A stretch of DNA of 47,545 bases from Anaerolineae bacterium (GCA_028277515.1 JANQGC010000110.1:1-47545); one strand, 5' to 3'; positions 1-9,646 are shown, counted from the stretch's first letter. Notes: generated from the sequence alone by a model not told the origin. Program-made: numbers and translations.

Positions 1-491
1 GCGCTGGAGCGAATGATGACATCGACGACCATTTCGCCCATATCCGCGTCGGTTCCGGGAAAATTGTGAAAAAATTTGGGTTTCCAGGTTCGGACCCCCT
101 CAATTTGCCCATCAAGGTCAAAGGTTGGAACTAATACATATTTTTGCTGGTTGGTCGCCAGATCATTGAGAATGGCAGCGCCAAAGTAGGGGGTTAATAT
201 TTTGCGCAAATTCAATATATCATATTTTGCGCCAACAATTTGGCCGACCTGGTTGACAATGGAATTTTCAAAGACTTCTTTGCCATAGGCGCGAAAAAGC
301 TCAATTAACTCGATCGCGGGGATGCCATAGGCTAAACCTATTGCTAATAGTGAGCCAGACGAGGTGCCGGCAAAAAATTTCGTATCCTTGATTAAGTCAG
401 GAATCTCTTCTACGATTCTTTGGATCAGAACGGCCGAATAAATGCCACGAATACCGCCGCCATCTATGGAGAGTATGCGGAAATTGCTCAT
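1..491 (-). CDS. Patatin-like phospholipase, C-terminus cut by window edge
   Basis: Patatin enzymes are serine acyl hydrolases with a Ser-Asp dyad that release fatty acids from lipids. Translating the minus strand from the ATG at 491 gives 163 open codons running off the window. Seen: the oxyanion motif DGGGIRG at residues 10-16 and the nucleophile elbow GTSSG at 42-46 (Ser44). The partner Asp (DGG/DGA motif) should lie beyond the edge. A GGGAG ribosome site sits about 6 nt before the ATG. The gene is divergent from the thiolase at 725. Family assignment is firm; the physiological substrate is unknown. Confidence 0.85.
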   Translation of the reverse strand, partial: MSNFRILSIDGGGIRGIYSAVLIQRIVEEIPDLIKDTKFFAGTSSGSLLAIGLAYGIPAIELIELFRAYGKEVFENSIVNQVGQIVGAKYDILNLRKILTPYFGAAILNDLATNQQKYVLVPTFDLDGQIEGVRTWKPKFFHNFPGTDADMGEMVVDVIIRSS

Positions 492-724
492 GACTACTCC
501 CTTCAAAATGTCTATATGATTGTTGTTACTACCACTGATTTGAAGCATAGTATACAACATTACGTCAAGTTAGCCCAATTATTTGAAACAACGATGTTGA
601 TTCAATAGGGTCGATTACTGAAGATGCTCTAAAACGATTGCAAATTAACGTCCCGAAAATCGTTTCAGGATATAATCAGGCGGTGATTGTTAGCACGGAT
701 GAAACGTGATTTTTGGAGGACAAA

Positions 725-1993
725 ATGCAGGAAGTTGTCATCGTAAATGCCTTGCGAACCCCGATTGGACGCCATGCCGGGACCTTAGCCGCTGTTCGAG
801 CGGATGATTTGGCGGCCCTGGTAATCAAGGCTGTTGTAGAAGATACCGGCATTGATCCGGACCTGATTGAGGAAGTTTATATGGGTTGTGCTAATCAGGC
901 TGGAGAGGATAATCGCAATGTTGCCCGAATGGCCACTTTGCTTGCCGGGCTGCCAAACCATATACCGGCGGTCACTTTCAACCGGCTATGCGCCAGCGGT
1001 TTAAATGCGGTTAACCAGGCGGCACGGGCTATCAAAGTGGGTGCAGGAGATGTTTATATTGCCGGTGGGGTGGAGAATATGAGCCGTGCCCCCTATTCCA
1101 TGCCTAAAAATCCGCGCGCCTGGGGACCACCTGGAAATGTTACTGCTTATGACACCACACTTGGTTGGCGTTACCCGAATCCAAAGATGGAGGCGATGTT
1201 TCCTTTAGAAGCTATGGGGGAGACGGCCGAAAACATATATGACATGCGCTGTGCCGGCGAGGTGGAGGGGGGAGAAATCACAAGAGAAGAGCAGGATGCT
1301 TTCGCATTTGAAAGTCAAAAGCGTGCCGTTCAGGCGATAAATGAAGGGCGGTTCCATTTGCAAATTGTTCCGGTTGCGATTCCCCAGCGAAAAAGTAGTC
1401 CCATCATTTTTGATACGGATGAACATCCGAGGTATACAAAAGAGGGGGATCAATATGAACTGGTTACCAGCTTAGAATCCTTAGCCCGTCTACGTCCCGT
1501 ATTCCGCAAGGGGGGTACGGTTACGGCAGGCAATGCCAGCGGACTTAATGATGGGGCGGCCGCTTTGCTGATGATGTCGGCCGAAAAAGCAAAGGAATTT
1601 GGCTTGAAACCATTGGCTAAATGGATCAGTTCCGCAGCGGCCGGGGTCGATCCACGGGTGATGGGTCTAGGGCCGGTGAATGCTACTCGGAAAGCCTTGC
1701 ATAGGGCCGGGCTGCAATTAGACGACATAGATTTAATTGAATTAAACGAGGCTTTTGCCGTTCAATCCCTGGCAGTCATCAAAGAGCTTGGGATGAATCC
1801 GCAGATCACCAATGTTAATGGTGGGGCAATCGCGCTAGGACATCCCCTGGGCTGCTCAGGAGCACGGATTTTAACCACTTTGCTGCATGAGATGAAACGT
1901 CGCACAGAAAATGGCCAATCAATGCGTTATGGATTGGCCACCTTATGTGTCGGCGTAGGACAAGGCGAAGCGACGATTATTGAAATGATTTAG
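725..1993 (+). CDS. Acetyl-CoA acyltransferase (thiolase)
   Basis: Thiolases condense or cleave acyl-CoA with CoA, as in beta-oxidation or aromatic-ring degradation. The 422-residue protein has the whole family pattern: N-terminal VNALRTPIG, acylated Cys89 in [15 protein letters not shown] in the C-terminal half, His373 in GHPLGCSG, and Cys408 in LCVGVGQG. The longer open frame begins at a TTG (713), but the ATG at 725 has GGAGGA 4 nt upstream and fits the family N-terminus, so it was chosen. Overall similarity looks closest to PcaF/PaaJ-type and FadA-type degradative thiolases; which of these cannot be settled. It stands alone and is followed by a terminator at 2014. Confidence 0.93.
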   Translation: MQEVVIVNALRTPIGRHAGTLAAVRADDLAALVIKAVVEDTGIDPDLIEEVYMGCANQAGEDNRNVARMATLLAGLPNHIPAVTFNRLCASGLNAVNQAARAIKVGAGDVYIAGGVENMSRAPYSMPKNPRAWGPPGNVTAYDTTLGWRYPNPKMEAMFPLEAMGETAENIYDMRCAGEVEGGEITREEQDAFAFESQKRAVQAINEGRFHLQIVPVAIPQRKSSPIIFDTDEHPRYTKEGDQYELVTSLESLARLRPVFRKGGTVTAGNASGLNDGAAALLMMSAEKAKEFGLKPLAKWISSAAAGVDPRVMGLGPVNATRKALHRAGLQLDDIDLIELNEAFAVQSLAVIKELGMNPQITNVNGGAIALGHPLGCSGARILTTLLHEMKRRTENGQSMRYGLATLCVGVGQGEATIIEMI

Positions 1994-2013
1994 TTGGAGA
2001 TGTGGTTGATAAG

Positions 2014-2046
2014 AGACGCCAGCCTGTGAGAGCGCCGGCGTCTTTT
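2014..2046 (+). terminator. Intrinsic terminator after thiolase
   Basis: AGACGCC (2014-2020) pairs with GGCGTCT (2037-2043), followed by a short T-run and TTTTCGTT. It lies 20 nt after the thiolase stop and just before the convergent sdhB end. Confidence 0.6.
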
Positions 2047-2057
2047 CGTTAATTGGA

Positions 2058-2780
2058 CTATATCTTGCCTGTCGACAGGACGTTTTTAACTTCAGCTATT
2101 GCTTTAGTCACTTCAATATCCCGCGGGCAGGCGCTGGTGCAATTAAATATGGTGCGGCAGCGCCAGACGCCGAAGGTATCGCCAACAACTTCTAAGCGTT
2201 CTTCTGCGCCCTGGTCACGGCTGTCATAAATAAACCGGTGGGCCTGGACGATGGCGGCCGGTCCTACATATTTGTCATTTGCCCAGAAGCTGGGGCAAGC
2301 TGTGGTGCAGGCGGCGCAAAGGATGCATTTGGTTGTATCGTCAAATCTCTCACGGTCGGCTTGTGACTGGCGTCGTTCTCGGCCGTCAGCCGGTGCGGGC
2401 AGGTCGTTGATGAAATAGGGGTGGATCGAACGATAATGCTCAAAGAATGGTTCCATATCCACAATGAGATCCTTCAGCACAGGCAAACCCAGGATGGGTT
2501 CTACCTGAATTTTTACCGGACCACCGTCAGATTGTAATCGTTGAACCAACATCTTGCAGGCCAGGGCATTCGCTCCGTTGATGCGCATAGCATCTGACCC
2601 GCAAACACCGTGAGCGCAAGACCGGCGCAGCGACAATGTGCCATCCAATTCCCACTTTACCCGGTGCAGAAGATCCAACACCGAGTCTGTATTGTTTACA
2701 TTATCCAGGGTATATTCCCCCCAATATGGTTTTGGAGCATGTTCCGGATTGTAGCGACGGATGCGCAGTTGAGCTTGCAT
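2058..2780 (-). CDS. sdhB: Succinate dehydrogenase iron-sulfur subunit
   Basis: SdhB carries electrons from the flavoprotein to quinone through three clusters. In this 240-residue protein the [2Fe-2S] ligands are Cys55, Cys60, Asp63 and Cys75, the same Asp-for-Cys pattern as in E. coli SdhB. The [4Fe-4S]/[3Fe-4S] ligands lie in CILCAACTTACP (152-163) and in CRTIFNCTSACP (208-219). The ATG at 2780 is preceded by AGGAG. It is the last gene of the minus-strand sdhCDAB operon, 14 nt after sdhA. The protein would be peripheral on the cytoplasmic face of the membrane. Confidence 0.96.
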   Translation of the reverse strand: MQAQLRIRRYNPEHAPKPYWGEYTLDNVNNTDSVLDLLHRVKWELDGTLSLRRSCAHGVCGSDAMRINGANALACKMLVQRLQSDGGPVKIQVEPILGLPVLKDLIVDMEPFFEHYRSIHPYFINDLPAPADGRERRQSQADRERFDDTTKCILCAACTTACPSFWANDKYVGPAAIVQAHRFIYDSRDQGAEERLEVVGDTFGVWRCRTIFNCTSACPRDIEVTKAIAEVKNVLSTGKI

Positions 2781-2794
2781 AAAAATCTCCTAAC

Positions 2795-4594
2795 TTAATA
2801 AACGCGCGGCTTGGGAATGTACTCAATGCCTAGTTCTTCATCTTTGAGTACGACAGGTTTGTAGTCAAGACTGTAGCCGCCATTTTCTCTGAGGCATAAG
2901 GTGTGGGCCAGCCAATTTTCATCATCCCTTTCCGGGTAATCATCCCTGGCGTGGGCGCCACGACTTTCTTTGCGCGCGAGAGCTGAGACGGCGGTTACTT
3001 CTGCCAAATCCAGCAAACATCCTAACTCCCAGGCTTCCAACAGGTCGGTGTTGAATTGATGGCCTTTGTCTTGAATTTGAATATTCATATACTCGGAGCG
3101 AAGCTCGTTTAATAGTTCAATTGCCTCATTCATGGTTTCTTCGGTTCGGAAAACACTGACGTTCTTGGTCATTGTTACCTGCATTTTATGTCGCACTTCA
3201 TAGGTTTTTACGCTACCTTCCGAGTTTCTTATGCGATCAAATTCGGCGATGACTTCGGCGGCGGCGTCTTCCGGAAGGGGGAGGCGTTCGGCTGAGTGGC
3301 AGAAATCGGCCATGTGTTGCCCGGCAAGTTTTCCGTAAACGACCAGGTCGGTTAATGAATTGGTGCCCAGACGATTGGCGCCGTGGACAGACACACAGGC
3401 GACTTCGCCGGCGGCATAGAGACCGGGCAGGATGGTTTTATCATTGTCGATCAAGACACGGCCTTCTAAATCAGTCGGAATACCCCCCATGCCATAATGG
3501 GCTGTTGGCTGAACCGGCATAGGCTCATTGACGGGATCAACTCCCAGATAAGTACGGGTAAAGTCAGCGATGTCGGGCAGCTTGGCTTCAATATATTCTC
3601 GATCAATACGCCGCTCTTCGCCTTCTTTTTCAAAATAATGGTTGACGGTATCTGGTGTTATGTCCAGGTGAACATAGTTTTTGCCGTTTATTCCTCGTCC
3701 TTCCTGAACTTCCAGGTATATAGCCCGGCTCACGACATCTCGACTGGCGAGATCTTTGATATGTGGCGCATACCGCTCCATAAAGCGTTCCCCTTCGCTG
3801 TTAAGGAGTACGCCACCCTCACCACGAACCCCTTCAGTGATAAGAATACCAAGTTTGAAAATGCCGGTCGGGTGGAATTGGAAAAATTCCATATCTTGTA
3901 AAGGGATACCTCGGCGTAGACAAATGGCTGTGCCATCGCCCGTTAATGAATGAGCATTAGAGGTTACTTCCCAACAGCGGCCCCAACCCCCGGTGGCAAA
4001 AAGGACCGCTTTACTGTGGAAAATATGAAATTGTCCTGTGGCAATTTCAATGGCAACAACCCCCCTTATGCTGTTATCAACCCGGATTAAATCGACGACA
4101 TGAAACTCATCTAAAAATGTAACATTATTTTTGATGCACTGTTGGTATAGGGTTTGCAAGATCATATGACCGGTGCGATCAGCAGCATGGCAGGCGCGCA
4201 TCACCGGTTTACCTGTTTCATTATTGGTGTGCCCGCCAAACCGGCGCTGGGAAATCGTGCCATCAGGAAACCGGTCAAAAGGCAATCCCATATATTCAAG
4301 TTCTATGACCGTGGAGACTGCTTCCCGGCAAAGGGCGTGAACGGCATCTGCATCGGCCAGATAATCAGAACCTTTCATCGTATCAAAGGCGTGCCATTTC
4401 CAATGATCTTCTTCCATATTGCCGAGCGCGGCGCCAATTCCACCCTGAGCGGCACCGGTATGTGAGCGAGTGGGGTACAGCTTGGAGATGACAGCAACAT
4501 TAGCCTTTTGGCTAGCATAAAGTGCAGCCATCAAGCCGGCGCCTCCGGCGCCAACAATGACTGCATCGTAAGTATGTATTTTTACGTCGGACAT
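2795..4594 (-). CDS. sdhA: Succinate dehydrogenase flavoprotein subunit
   Basis: SdhA oxidises succinate to fumarate with covalently bound FAD. The 599-residue protein has the dinucleotide-binding GAGGAG at 15-20 and the FAD-attachment His45 within the [10 protein letters not shown] motif. It also has [14 protein letters not shown] with the substrate-binding Arg, and the C-terminal helical domain typical of the family. Length is normal. The ATG at 4594 lies 13 nt after the sdhD stop. It acts in the TCA cycle and as respiratory complex II together with its three neighbours. Confidence 0.97.
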   Translation of the reverse strand: MSDVKIHTYDAVIVGAGGAGLMAALYASQKANVAVISKLYPTRSHTGAAQGGIGAALGNMEEDHWKWHAFDTMKGSDYLADADAVHALCREAVSTVIELEYMGLPFDRFPDGTISQRRFGGHTNNETGKPVMRACHAADRTGHMILQTLYQQCIKNNVTFLDEFHVVDLIRVDNSIRGVVAIEIATGQFHIFHSKAVLFATGGWGRCWEVTSNAHSLTGDGTAICLRRGIPLQDMEFFQFHPTGIFKLGILITEGVRGEGGVLLNSEGERFMERYAPHIKDLASRDVVSRAIYLEVQEGRGINGKNYVHLDITPDTVNHYFEKEGEERRIDREYIEAKLPDIADFTRTYLGVDPVNEPMPVQPTAHYGMGGIPTDLEGRVLIDNDKTILPGLYAAGEVACVSVHGANRLGTNSLTDLVVYGKLAGQHMADFCHSAERLPLPEDAAAEVIAEFDRIRNSEGSVKTYEVRHKMQVTMTKNVSVFRTEETMNEAIELLNELRSEYMNIQIQDKGHQFNTDLLEAWELGCLLDLAEVTAVSALARKESRGAHARDDYPERDDENWLAHTLCLRENGGYSLDYKPVVLKDEELGIEYIPKPRVY

Positions 4595-4607
4595 ATGTGT
4601 GTATCCT

Positions 4608-5015
4608 CTAGTTCAAGAATGGTGTGGAATCAAAATTTATGATCGCGTAACTGGCCCATAGAAGTGTGGCAACTACAAATATTAAAAGACCGGTGTTTAT
4701 AACGCGAACAGCAGTTTTATTGTGGATATAATCTTCAAGAACGTTGCGAAGACCATTGACACCATGCGGTATAGTAAAAGCTAGCAGCAGAATATCAAAT
4801 ACCTTCCAGCCCCAAGAATTCCATTGCTGGGCGACAAACATAATGGTTAAGTTTGTGGAACTGTTGAGGACATGCTGGAACATCATGTGCCCCACTGCCA
4901 GTATCAGCAATGCGATGCCGGAGAAACGCATGAATAGAAAGGCTCTCCGCTCGAAGTTGCTTTGGATATGAACTCTTCGCCGGGTTATTCCTGTTTTTTC
5001 ACTAATTGCAGCCAT
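4608..5015 (-). CDS. sdhD: Succinate dehydrogenase membrane anchor subunit
   Basis: This 135-residue protein has three predicted membrane helices (around residues 28-48, 68-88 and 105-127). The helix containing [18 protein letters not shown] matches the SdhD signature HGxNGLR, which contributes to quinone or haem binding. It lies between sdhC and sdhA, 15 nt after the sdhC stop. The assignment rests on position, helix pattern and this motif; SdhC/SdhD sequences diverge strongly between phyla. Confidence 0.85.
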   Translation of the reverse strand: MAAISEKTGITRRRVHIQSNFERRAFLFMRFSGIALLILAVGHMMFQHVLNSSTNLTIMFVAQQWNSWGWKVFDILLLAFTIPHGVNGLRNVLEDYIHNKTAVRVINTGLLIFVVATLLWASYAIINFDSTPFLN

Positions 5016-5030
5016 TTAATATTGCCTCCT

Positions 5031-5498
5031 CTAATCAAACATTCCAGGTGGAAAATCGCTTAATGATGCGAACGTCCAACAGCTTAATCCCTCTGATGCC
5101 AGTTCACTGCAATGTCCAATTATTCCGGAAAACATTAACAGGCTTATGGGAATGAAAATTATAAAGAATAGAATCCAGACGATTGCGGCACTTTTCCTTT
5201 GATGTATCCACCATTCAGGTTTGTAATCTAATAGCGTAATCCGAACACCATTAAACGCGTGATACAAAACGGCCGCCATAACGCCGATTTCGCCCAAAGC
5301 AAATATCGGATGTTTGAAAAGGGCTAAAGACCAGGCATAAATATGTGGGGCGTAAAAGGCGTTGGCCGTATCCCACACGTGAAGTACAACGAAGCTGAGG
5401 ATGGCTAAACCGGCAATGCGATGGGCAATCCAACTTATTTGCCCACTTCGACCACGATAGCGGACAGCTTCTTTGACTGTAAGAACTAAGGATGCCAT
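5031..5498 (-). CDS. sdhC: Succinate dehydrogenase cytochrome b subunit
   Basis: This 155-residue first gene of the operon has three membrane helices (roughly 25-45, 65-90 and 105-128). Histidines in IAHRIAGL, VLHVWDT and LYHAFNGVRI are placed like the haem b and quinone-site residues of SdhC. The N-terminal RYRGRSGQISWIAHRIAG is the usual cytosolic start followed by the first helix. A GGAGAG ribosome site precedes the ATG. The upstream extended -10 at 5553 probably drives the whole operon. About 20 C-terminal residues beyond the last helix, including two Cys, are unusual but not interpretable. Confidence 0.87.
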   Translation of the reverse strand: MASLVLTVKEAVRYRGRSGQISWIAHRIAGLAILSFVVLHVWDTANAFYAPHIYAWSLALFKHPIFALGEIGVMAAVLYHAFNGVRITLLDYKPEWWIHQRKSAAIVWILFFIIFIPISLLMFSGIIGHCSELASEGLSCWTFASLSDFPPGMFD

Positions 5499-5552
5499 AC
5501 GTCTCTCCTTTAACTATTGATAAATCACTTTCGTGCATTTAATCACAAATGA

Positions 5553-5561
5553 ATTATAACA
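5553..5561 (-). promoter_or_regulatory. Extended -10 promoter for sdhCDAB
   Basis: The minus strand reads TGTTATAAT, a perfect -10 with an upstream TGn. No convincing -35 is visible. The predicted +1 near 5546 gives a leader of about 48 nt. The same TGTTATRAT string recurs before gmk, the aro operon and trpB. Confidence 0.6.
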
Positions 5562-5624
5562 CGAAACCATTTTGAGAATAGAATATGGTAAACTTAATTT
5601 TTGCGGTAATTTGTTTCTCCTTCC

Positions 5625-5653
5625 TTGCGCTGCTAAGTTGCGGCTGATAAACT
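5625..5653 (+). promoter_or_regulatory. Promoter abutting the GNAT-like gene start
   Basis: TTGCGC (5625-5630), a 17-nt spacer, then TAAACT (5648-5653) preceded by TGA. The predicted +1 is 5660 and the ATG is 5661. No Shine-Dalgarno sequence fits in between, so the mRNA is probably leaderless. Confidence 0.5.
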
Positions 5654-5660
5654 AATCATA

Positions 5661-6743
5661 ATGGTACGGTCGTTTACATTGCGCGATTTCCCATTGGTAA
5701 GGCGTTTAAGCGAACAAGGCGTGTCTTTGCATACGGAATCCGCGCTGACGGATAATCTTCAACCCTCTTGGGGTGCTTTGTTAAATATCGTCGTGCGAGC
5801 GGAGTATCCCACCTTTGTTTTAAAATCAGAGGGGAAAAACGGATCCGGATTCATTCAAATACTTCTGGAAGAGGATCGCCATCATGCCCATATATTGTAT
5901 TTAAGTCCCTCAATTGAAAAAGACAACGTAGCCTACCAAACTGATAAGCCTTTGGTTAATATTGAACAACCAGGGGATGCCTGGCTCTCTCTGCTTGACC
6001 AGGCTGTGTTTGAAGTTGGCCAATATGGCATTCATAGTTTGGTAGCCGAGGTTGACGAGAATGGGCCTGAATTGCCAATATTGCGACTCGCCGGCTTCGC
6101 AGTTTATGCCAGGCAAGATATTTGGGTATATGAAAACCTGATTGACAAGGAAGAAAATGCCAACGATGCACCTATAAAATTACAACCCCGGCATGAGAGT
6201 GATGATTGGGATATCCAAATTTTCTATACCAATATTGTTCCTCGCCTCGTACAATTAGTTGAACCCGTTCCTCCACTAGAAAAGGGAGAAACCTGGGTAT
6301 TGCGCGATGAGGATAAGGAACTTATGGCTTTTGTCCATATCCATGAAGGGGCAGTTGCCACCTGGTTACGCTTTTTTATTCATCCAAGTGCCGAGTCGAG
6401 TGCGAAAGAGATCGTACAAATGGCGATGCAGATTGTAACTGCTAAAAAGAAGCGGCGAGTCTATTGTTGTGTTAGAAGATATGAGGGATGGCTGCCCGCT
6501 GCCCTGGAGCAAACGAACTTCATGCCGTGGGGTAGTCAAGCAGTTTTAGTAAAACACACGGTTCATCATACCCGCGATAAAATGCCTTCCCTGGAAATGA
6601 AAATCGACCGCAGCGGGTTTCCTGTATCGACGCCGACTATCCGGTCTTACCCTGCTGCTGAACCAAGTCATAAGGTTATTGGTCAGAGTGATAAGGCGCA
6701 TAGTAAAATTAAGGCGCGAAAGAACATTATTGGTTTAATATAA
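5661..6743 (+). CDS. GNAT-like acetyltransferase-fold protein
   Basis: This 360-residue protein resembles the two-lobed GNAT-fold proteins of Chloroflexota. The first lobe (about 1-155) begins SFTLRDFPLVRRLSEQG and ends in a GFAVYARQDIWVYE strand. The second lobe (about 165-300) repeats the pattern, ending in NFMPWGSQAVLVKHT. A clear acetyl-CoA loop (R/QxxGxG/A) is not visible in either lobe, so catalytic activity is uncertain. The basic, low-complexity tail (about 315-360) is probably disordered. It ends 4 nt before the R3H ATPase start, so the two are likely co-transcribed. Substrate unknown. Confidence 0.6.
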   Translation: MVRSFTLRDFPLVRRLSEQGVSLHTESALTDNLQPSWGALLNIVVRAEYPTFVLKSEGKNGSGFIQILLEEDRHHAHILYLSPSIEKDNVAYQTDKPLVNIEQPGDAWLSLLDQAVFEVGQYGIHSLVAEVDENGPELPILRLAGFAVYARQDIWVYENLIDKEENANDAPIKLQPRHESDDWDIQIFYTNIVPRLVQLVEPVPPLEKGETWVLRDEDKELMAFVHIHEGAVATWLRFFIHPSAESSAKEIVQMAMQIVTAKKKRRVYCCVRRYEGWLPAALEQTNFMPWGSQAVLVKHTVHHTRDKMPSLEMKIDRSGFPVSTPTIRSYPAAEPSHKVIGQSDKAHSKIKARKNIIGLI

Positions 6744-6747
6744 TTAC

Positions 6748-8415
6748 ATGGTAAATATAAAAACGAGAGAAGATCTTAAGACACTACTTTCCATTTTGCC
6801 TCAAAGTATCCGTGATTATTTAGAAAGACAAGGTCGAGAAGATGAGCTCCTTGAAGTGGTGATGGATCTCGGCCGCGTACCGACAGCACGTTATGTTAGC
6901 GGCGAGATTGATATTCGCCAGGAAGAAGTTGTTCAATCGGAAATCGATCAGGTGATCAACGGCATTGGGGATTTTGATGATGATAACCGGGCCGGCATCG
7001 CCCGCACGCTTCACCGTATTTCAGGTATTCGTAACCGTCGGGGTCAGGTGGTTGGATTAACGCTGCGTGTTGGCCGGGCTGTCTATGGAACGATTGATAT
7101 TATTCAAGACATTGTGGATGATGGCCATAGCATTTTACTCCTGGGAAGGCCAGGGGTTGGCAAGACGACCATGTTAAGGGAAATGGCCCGCGTCCTGGCC
7201 GAAAAGAAACGGGTTGTCATCGTCGATACGAGCAATGAAATTGGCGGCGATGGCGACATTCCCCATCCGGCCGTTGGCAAGGCGCGCCGGATGCAAGTTC
7301 CGCGACCCTCACACCAACATGAAACCATGATTGAGGCAGTGGAGAACCATAGCCCTGAGGTTGTCGTAATCGACGAGATCGGCCGGCAGCAAGAAGCAGA
7401 GGCTGCACGAACTATCAATGAAAGAGGCGTTCAACTTATCGGAACCGCCCATGGCAATACCCTGGAAAATTTGTTGCTAAACCCAACGCTGTCTGACCTA
7501 GTTGGCGGTATTGAGAGTGTCACTCTGTCTGATGAAGAAGCACGACGCCGGGGCACACAAAAGACGGTCCTGGAGCGACGCGCTCCACCAACATTTGATG
7601 TCTTGATTGAAATCCAGGAACGACAGCGATTGCTTGTTCATCGCGATGTCACGGATTCAGTGGACCGCATGCTGCGTGGAGAACCTCTTCAAATAGAGTT
7701 GCGCTATCGCACCCCTGATGGCAATATCCAGGCAGAACAGCAGTCAACATTTATCTCCTCACCTGCTGTTACCGGCCGAAGAGGAGGGCGTGGACTGAAT
7801 GGTTCCCGGCGGTCTGGTAAAGATAAAGGGCGCCAGGATTCCGTAACACCTGGTCGGAATAATGGGCGACGAAACAATCGAGACTTTCGAGACGAGGATT
7901 TAGACTTTGATGATTCGGGCCAGGATCAGAACGGTTCTAAACCAAAGAAATTAAAAGTTTTTGCCTATGGTGTGGCCCGCAACAGGCTGCACGATGCGGC
8001 TAAAAGTTTGGGGACGCGAATCGAAATTGTCGACGAATTACGGTATGCTGATGTCCTGGTTACATTGAAAAGCTATTATCGCCGGAGAAAAAAGCTGATA
8101 AGCGATGCAGAGCAACTACGGACGCCTATCTATGTTTTACGAGCAAATACAGTAAAACAGATGGAACGTTTCCTGGTTGAGGCGATGGAGTTGGAACTGG
8201 CGCCAGCAGACCCTTTTGAGGAAGCGATGGCTGAAGCAGCGACAGCAATTGAATTGATCGCCGCAGGCCAGCCCAGCGCCGATCTTGGTCCTGCAGGAGC
8301 GGCTATTCGACGATACCAGCATCAAATGGCCCGGCAAGCAAATCTTGTGTCACACAGTTACGGTAAAGAGCCACGCCGGCATGTCAGAATTTTCAATACC
8401 AGGCGAAATCAATAG
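6748..8415 (+). CDS. AAA ATPase with C-terminal R3H nucleic-acid-binding domain
   Basis: The N-terminal and central part resembles the SpoIIIAA/Ycf45-like ATPases. The P-loop GRPGVGKT is at 133-140, Walker B VVVIDE at 205-210, and a GTAHGN sensor-type segment follows. A charged, low-complexity linker (about 340-400) leads to a domain beginning KVFAYGVARNRLHDAAKSL. The end carries the R3H pattern: AAIRRYQHQMARQANLVSHSYG then EPRRHVRIF. R3H domains bind single-stranded nucleic acid, so a role in RNA or DNA metabolism is inferred; the exact function in bacteria is unknown. The gene follows the GNAT-like gene by 4 nt and lies just ahead of tmk. Confidence 0.88.
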   Translation: MVNIKTREDLKTLLSILPQSIRDYLERQGREDELLEVVMDLGRVPTARYVSGEIDIRQEEVVQSEIDQVINGIGDFDDDNRAGIARTLHRISGIRNRRGQVVGLTLRVGRAVYGTIDIIQDIVDDGHSILLLGRPGVGKTTMLREMARVLAEKKRVVIVDTSNEIGGDGDIPHPAVGKARRMQVPRPSHQHETMIEAVENHSPEVVVIDEIGRQQEAEAARTINERGVQLIGTAHGNTLENLLLNPTLSDLVGGIESVTLSDEEARRRGTQKTVLERRAPPTFDVLIEIQERQRLLVHRDVTDSVDRMLRGEPLQIELRYRTPDGNIQAEQQSTFISSPAVTGRRGGRGLNGSRRSGKDKGRQDSVTPGRNNGRRNNRDFRDEDLDFDDSGQDQNGSKPKKLKVFAYGVARNRLHDAAKSLGTRIEIVDELRYADVLVTLKSYYRRRKKLISDAEQLRTPIYVLRANTVKQMERFLVEAMELELAPADPFEEAMAEAATAIELIAAGQPSADLGPAGAAIRRYQHQMARQANLVSHSYGKEPRRHVRIFNTRRNQ

Positions 8416-8432
8416 TCTAATCCAAATTACTA

Positions 8433-9047
8433 ATGTTCATCACTTTTGAAGGCCCGGAAGGGAGTGGGAAATCGAGCCAAATTGGCCTTCTGAAAACTTT
8501 TCTTGAATCGAAGGGGATTGATGTTCTGGCGACGCGCGAGCCAGGAGGAACTTCAATCGGTGATCAAATCCGTAATTGTTTGCATGATGTAAATAATGAG
8601 GAGATGATGTCGGAAACTGAGTTTCTTCTTTATTCTGCTTCCCGCGCGCAATTAGTGCGAGAAGTTATCGAGCCAGCGTTACAGCAAGGGAAAATTGTAC
8701 TGTGTGATCGGTTCGCTGACAGCACTATTGCGTATCAAGGGTACGGCCGTAAGCTCCCATTAAAGGTTCTCAGAAAAATCACTAATTTTGCCACCGGTGG
8801 ACTGCAACCTGACCTGACATTATTATTAGATATCGACGTTGCGCGAGGTCTCGCGCGACGCATTGATGGCGACGCTGAAATGAACCGGCTTGATTTAGAA
8901 GAAATTGCCTTTCACACGCGCGTTCGGGATGGGTATCATCAACTTCGCCAGGTCGATCCGGAACGGTGGTGTGTTGTTGATGCCGATCGATCAGCAGATA
9001 TTGTTCAGCAAGATTTACGGCGAATTGTGTGGGAGAGAATTGGCTGA
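8433..9047 (+). CDS. tmk: Thymidylate kinase
   Basis: Tmk phosphorylates dTMP to dTDP. The 204-residue protein has P-loop GPEGSGKS at 7-14, TREPGGT, and the dTMP-binding and catalytic DRFADSTIAYQGYGR block. The lid region RRIDGDAEMNRLDLE lines up with the usual RxxxxGExDRFE but with Asn-Arg-Leu where Asp-Arg-Phe is common. Length and order are normal for the family. It follows the R3H ATPase by 17 nt with no Shine-Dalgarno sequence and is convergent with the FmdB-type gene. Confidence 0.95.
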   Translation: MFITFEGPEGSGKSSQIGLLKTFLESKGIDVLATREPGGTSIGDQIRNCLHDVNNEEMMSETEFLLYSASRAQLVREVIEPALQQGKIVLCDRFADSTIAYQGYGRKLPLKVLRKITNFATGGLQPDLTLLLDIDVARGLARRIDGDAEMNRLDLEEIAFHTRVRDGYHQLRQVDPERWCVVDADRSADIVQQDLRRIVWERIG

Positions 9048-9070
9048 TTCTCAAGTGATACGATCATTTT

Positions 9071-9451
9071 CTATAGATCTGAGCCTAAATCGCCGCCTAA
9101 ATCCGGCATCGACTCCTCAATCGACTCAGGAGACTCACCACTTTCCAGGCGTCCAACAACTTCGTTGAACTCTTCGCCCATATCCTCGCCCATTTCATTG
9201 CTCATCTTACGCATAAATCTACCGAGTGCTCGCGGATCTTCCTCATCCAGCCCGGCGAGGGAGGTGTCATCCATCAAACTTTCCATTCGCGCGTCTTCAG
9301 ATTTGGCCACACCAATGCGGGTAATGCGTCTTTTTAATTCCTTGCTTTGGCAATTTGGACATTCCGGTTGGGTATTGTCATACTCATCGTATGAAAGAGA
9401 AATGCGTAAATAATTCCCGCAGGATTGGCAAGTATATTCGTAAATGGGCAT
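9071..9451 (-). CDS. FmdB family zinc-ribbon protein
   Basis: This 126-residue protein starts MPIYEYTCQSCG, the hallmark of FmdB/CxxC_CXXC_SSSS regulatory-type proteins. Zinc ligands are Cys8/Cys11 and Cys31/Cys34. The rest (about 50-126) is acidic and Met/Glu/Ser-rich, longer than the minimal family member. Its N-terminal ribbon probably binds one zinc ion. Family members have been linked to amide and urea gene regulation, but the role here is unknown. It is a single gene convergent with tmk. Confidence 0.85.
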   Translation of the reverse strand: MPIYEYTCQSCGNYLRISLSYDEYDNTQPECPNCQSKELKRRITRIGVAKSEDARMESLMDDTSLAGLDEEDPRALGRFMRKMSNEMGEDMGEEFNEVVGRLESGESPESIEESMPDLGGDLGSDL

Positions 9452-9522
9452 TTTAATAAACTCTTTTAAGCCTTTCGGAGACTTTTTTACACCTGAAAAC
9501 CTATTTAGAAATCAGGTTGACA

Positions 9523-9550
9523 TTGTTTCTACTGATCGATTTGTTATAAT
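9523..9550 (+). promoter_or_regulatory. Promoter of gmk and its upstream short ORF
   Basis: TTGTTT (9523-9528), a 16-nt spacer, then TATAAT (9545-9550) with upstream TGT, an extended -10. The predicted +1 is 9557, exactly the A of a short ORF's ATG. An overlapping TTGACA at 9517 is 22 nt from the -10, too far to be its partner. Confidence 0.6.
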
Positions 9551-9556
9551 TATTAT

Positions 9557-9646
9557 ATGTACTTGCCTTCATTCTTGGCAACTGCCTTTCGTTTTATTGG
9601 AGCTCCACCAACAAGATTAAAAACAAGAAAATATGGCAAACGATAA
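9557..9646 (+). CDS. Possible leaderless upstream ORF overlapping the gmk start
   Basis: This 29-codon frame starts MYLPSFLATAF and ends in a basic RLKTRKYGKR tail. Its ATG is at the predicted +1 of the gmk promoter, and its TAA lies inside gmk, 14 nt past the gmk start. gmk has no good ribosome site, so the short ORF could deliver ribosomes to it by coupling. No family is recognised and the ORF may be fortuitous. Confidence 0.35.
   Translation: MYLPSFLATAFRFIGAPPTRLKTRKYGKR

Noticed and set aside
587..709. Open frame of about 40 codons ending just before the thiolase
   Set aside because: It reads like protein (ITEDALKRL, KIVSGYNQ) but has no start codon after the upstream stop; perhaps a gene remnant, not supportable as a CDS.
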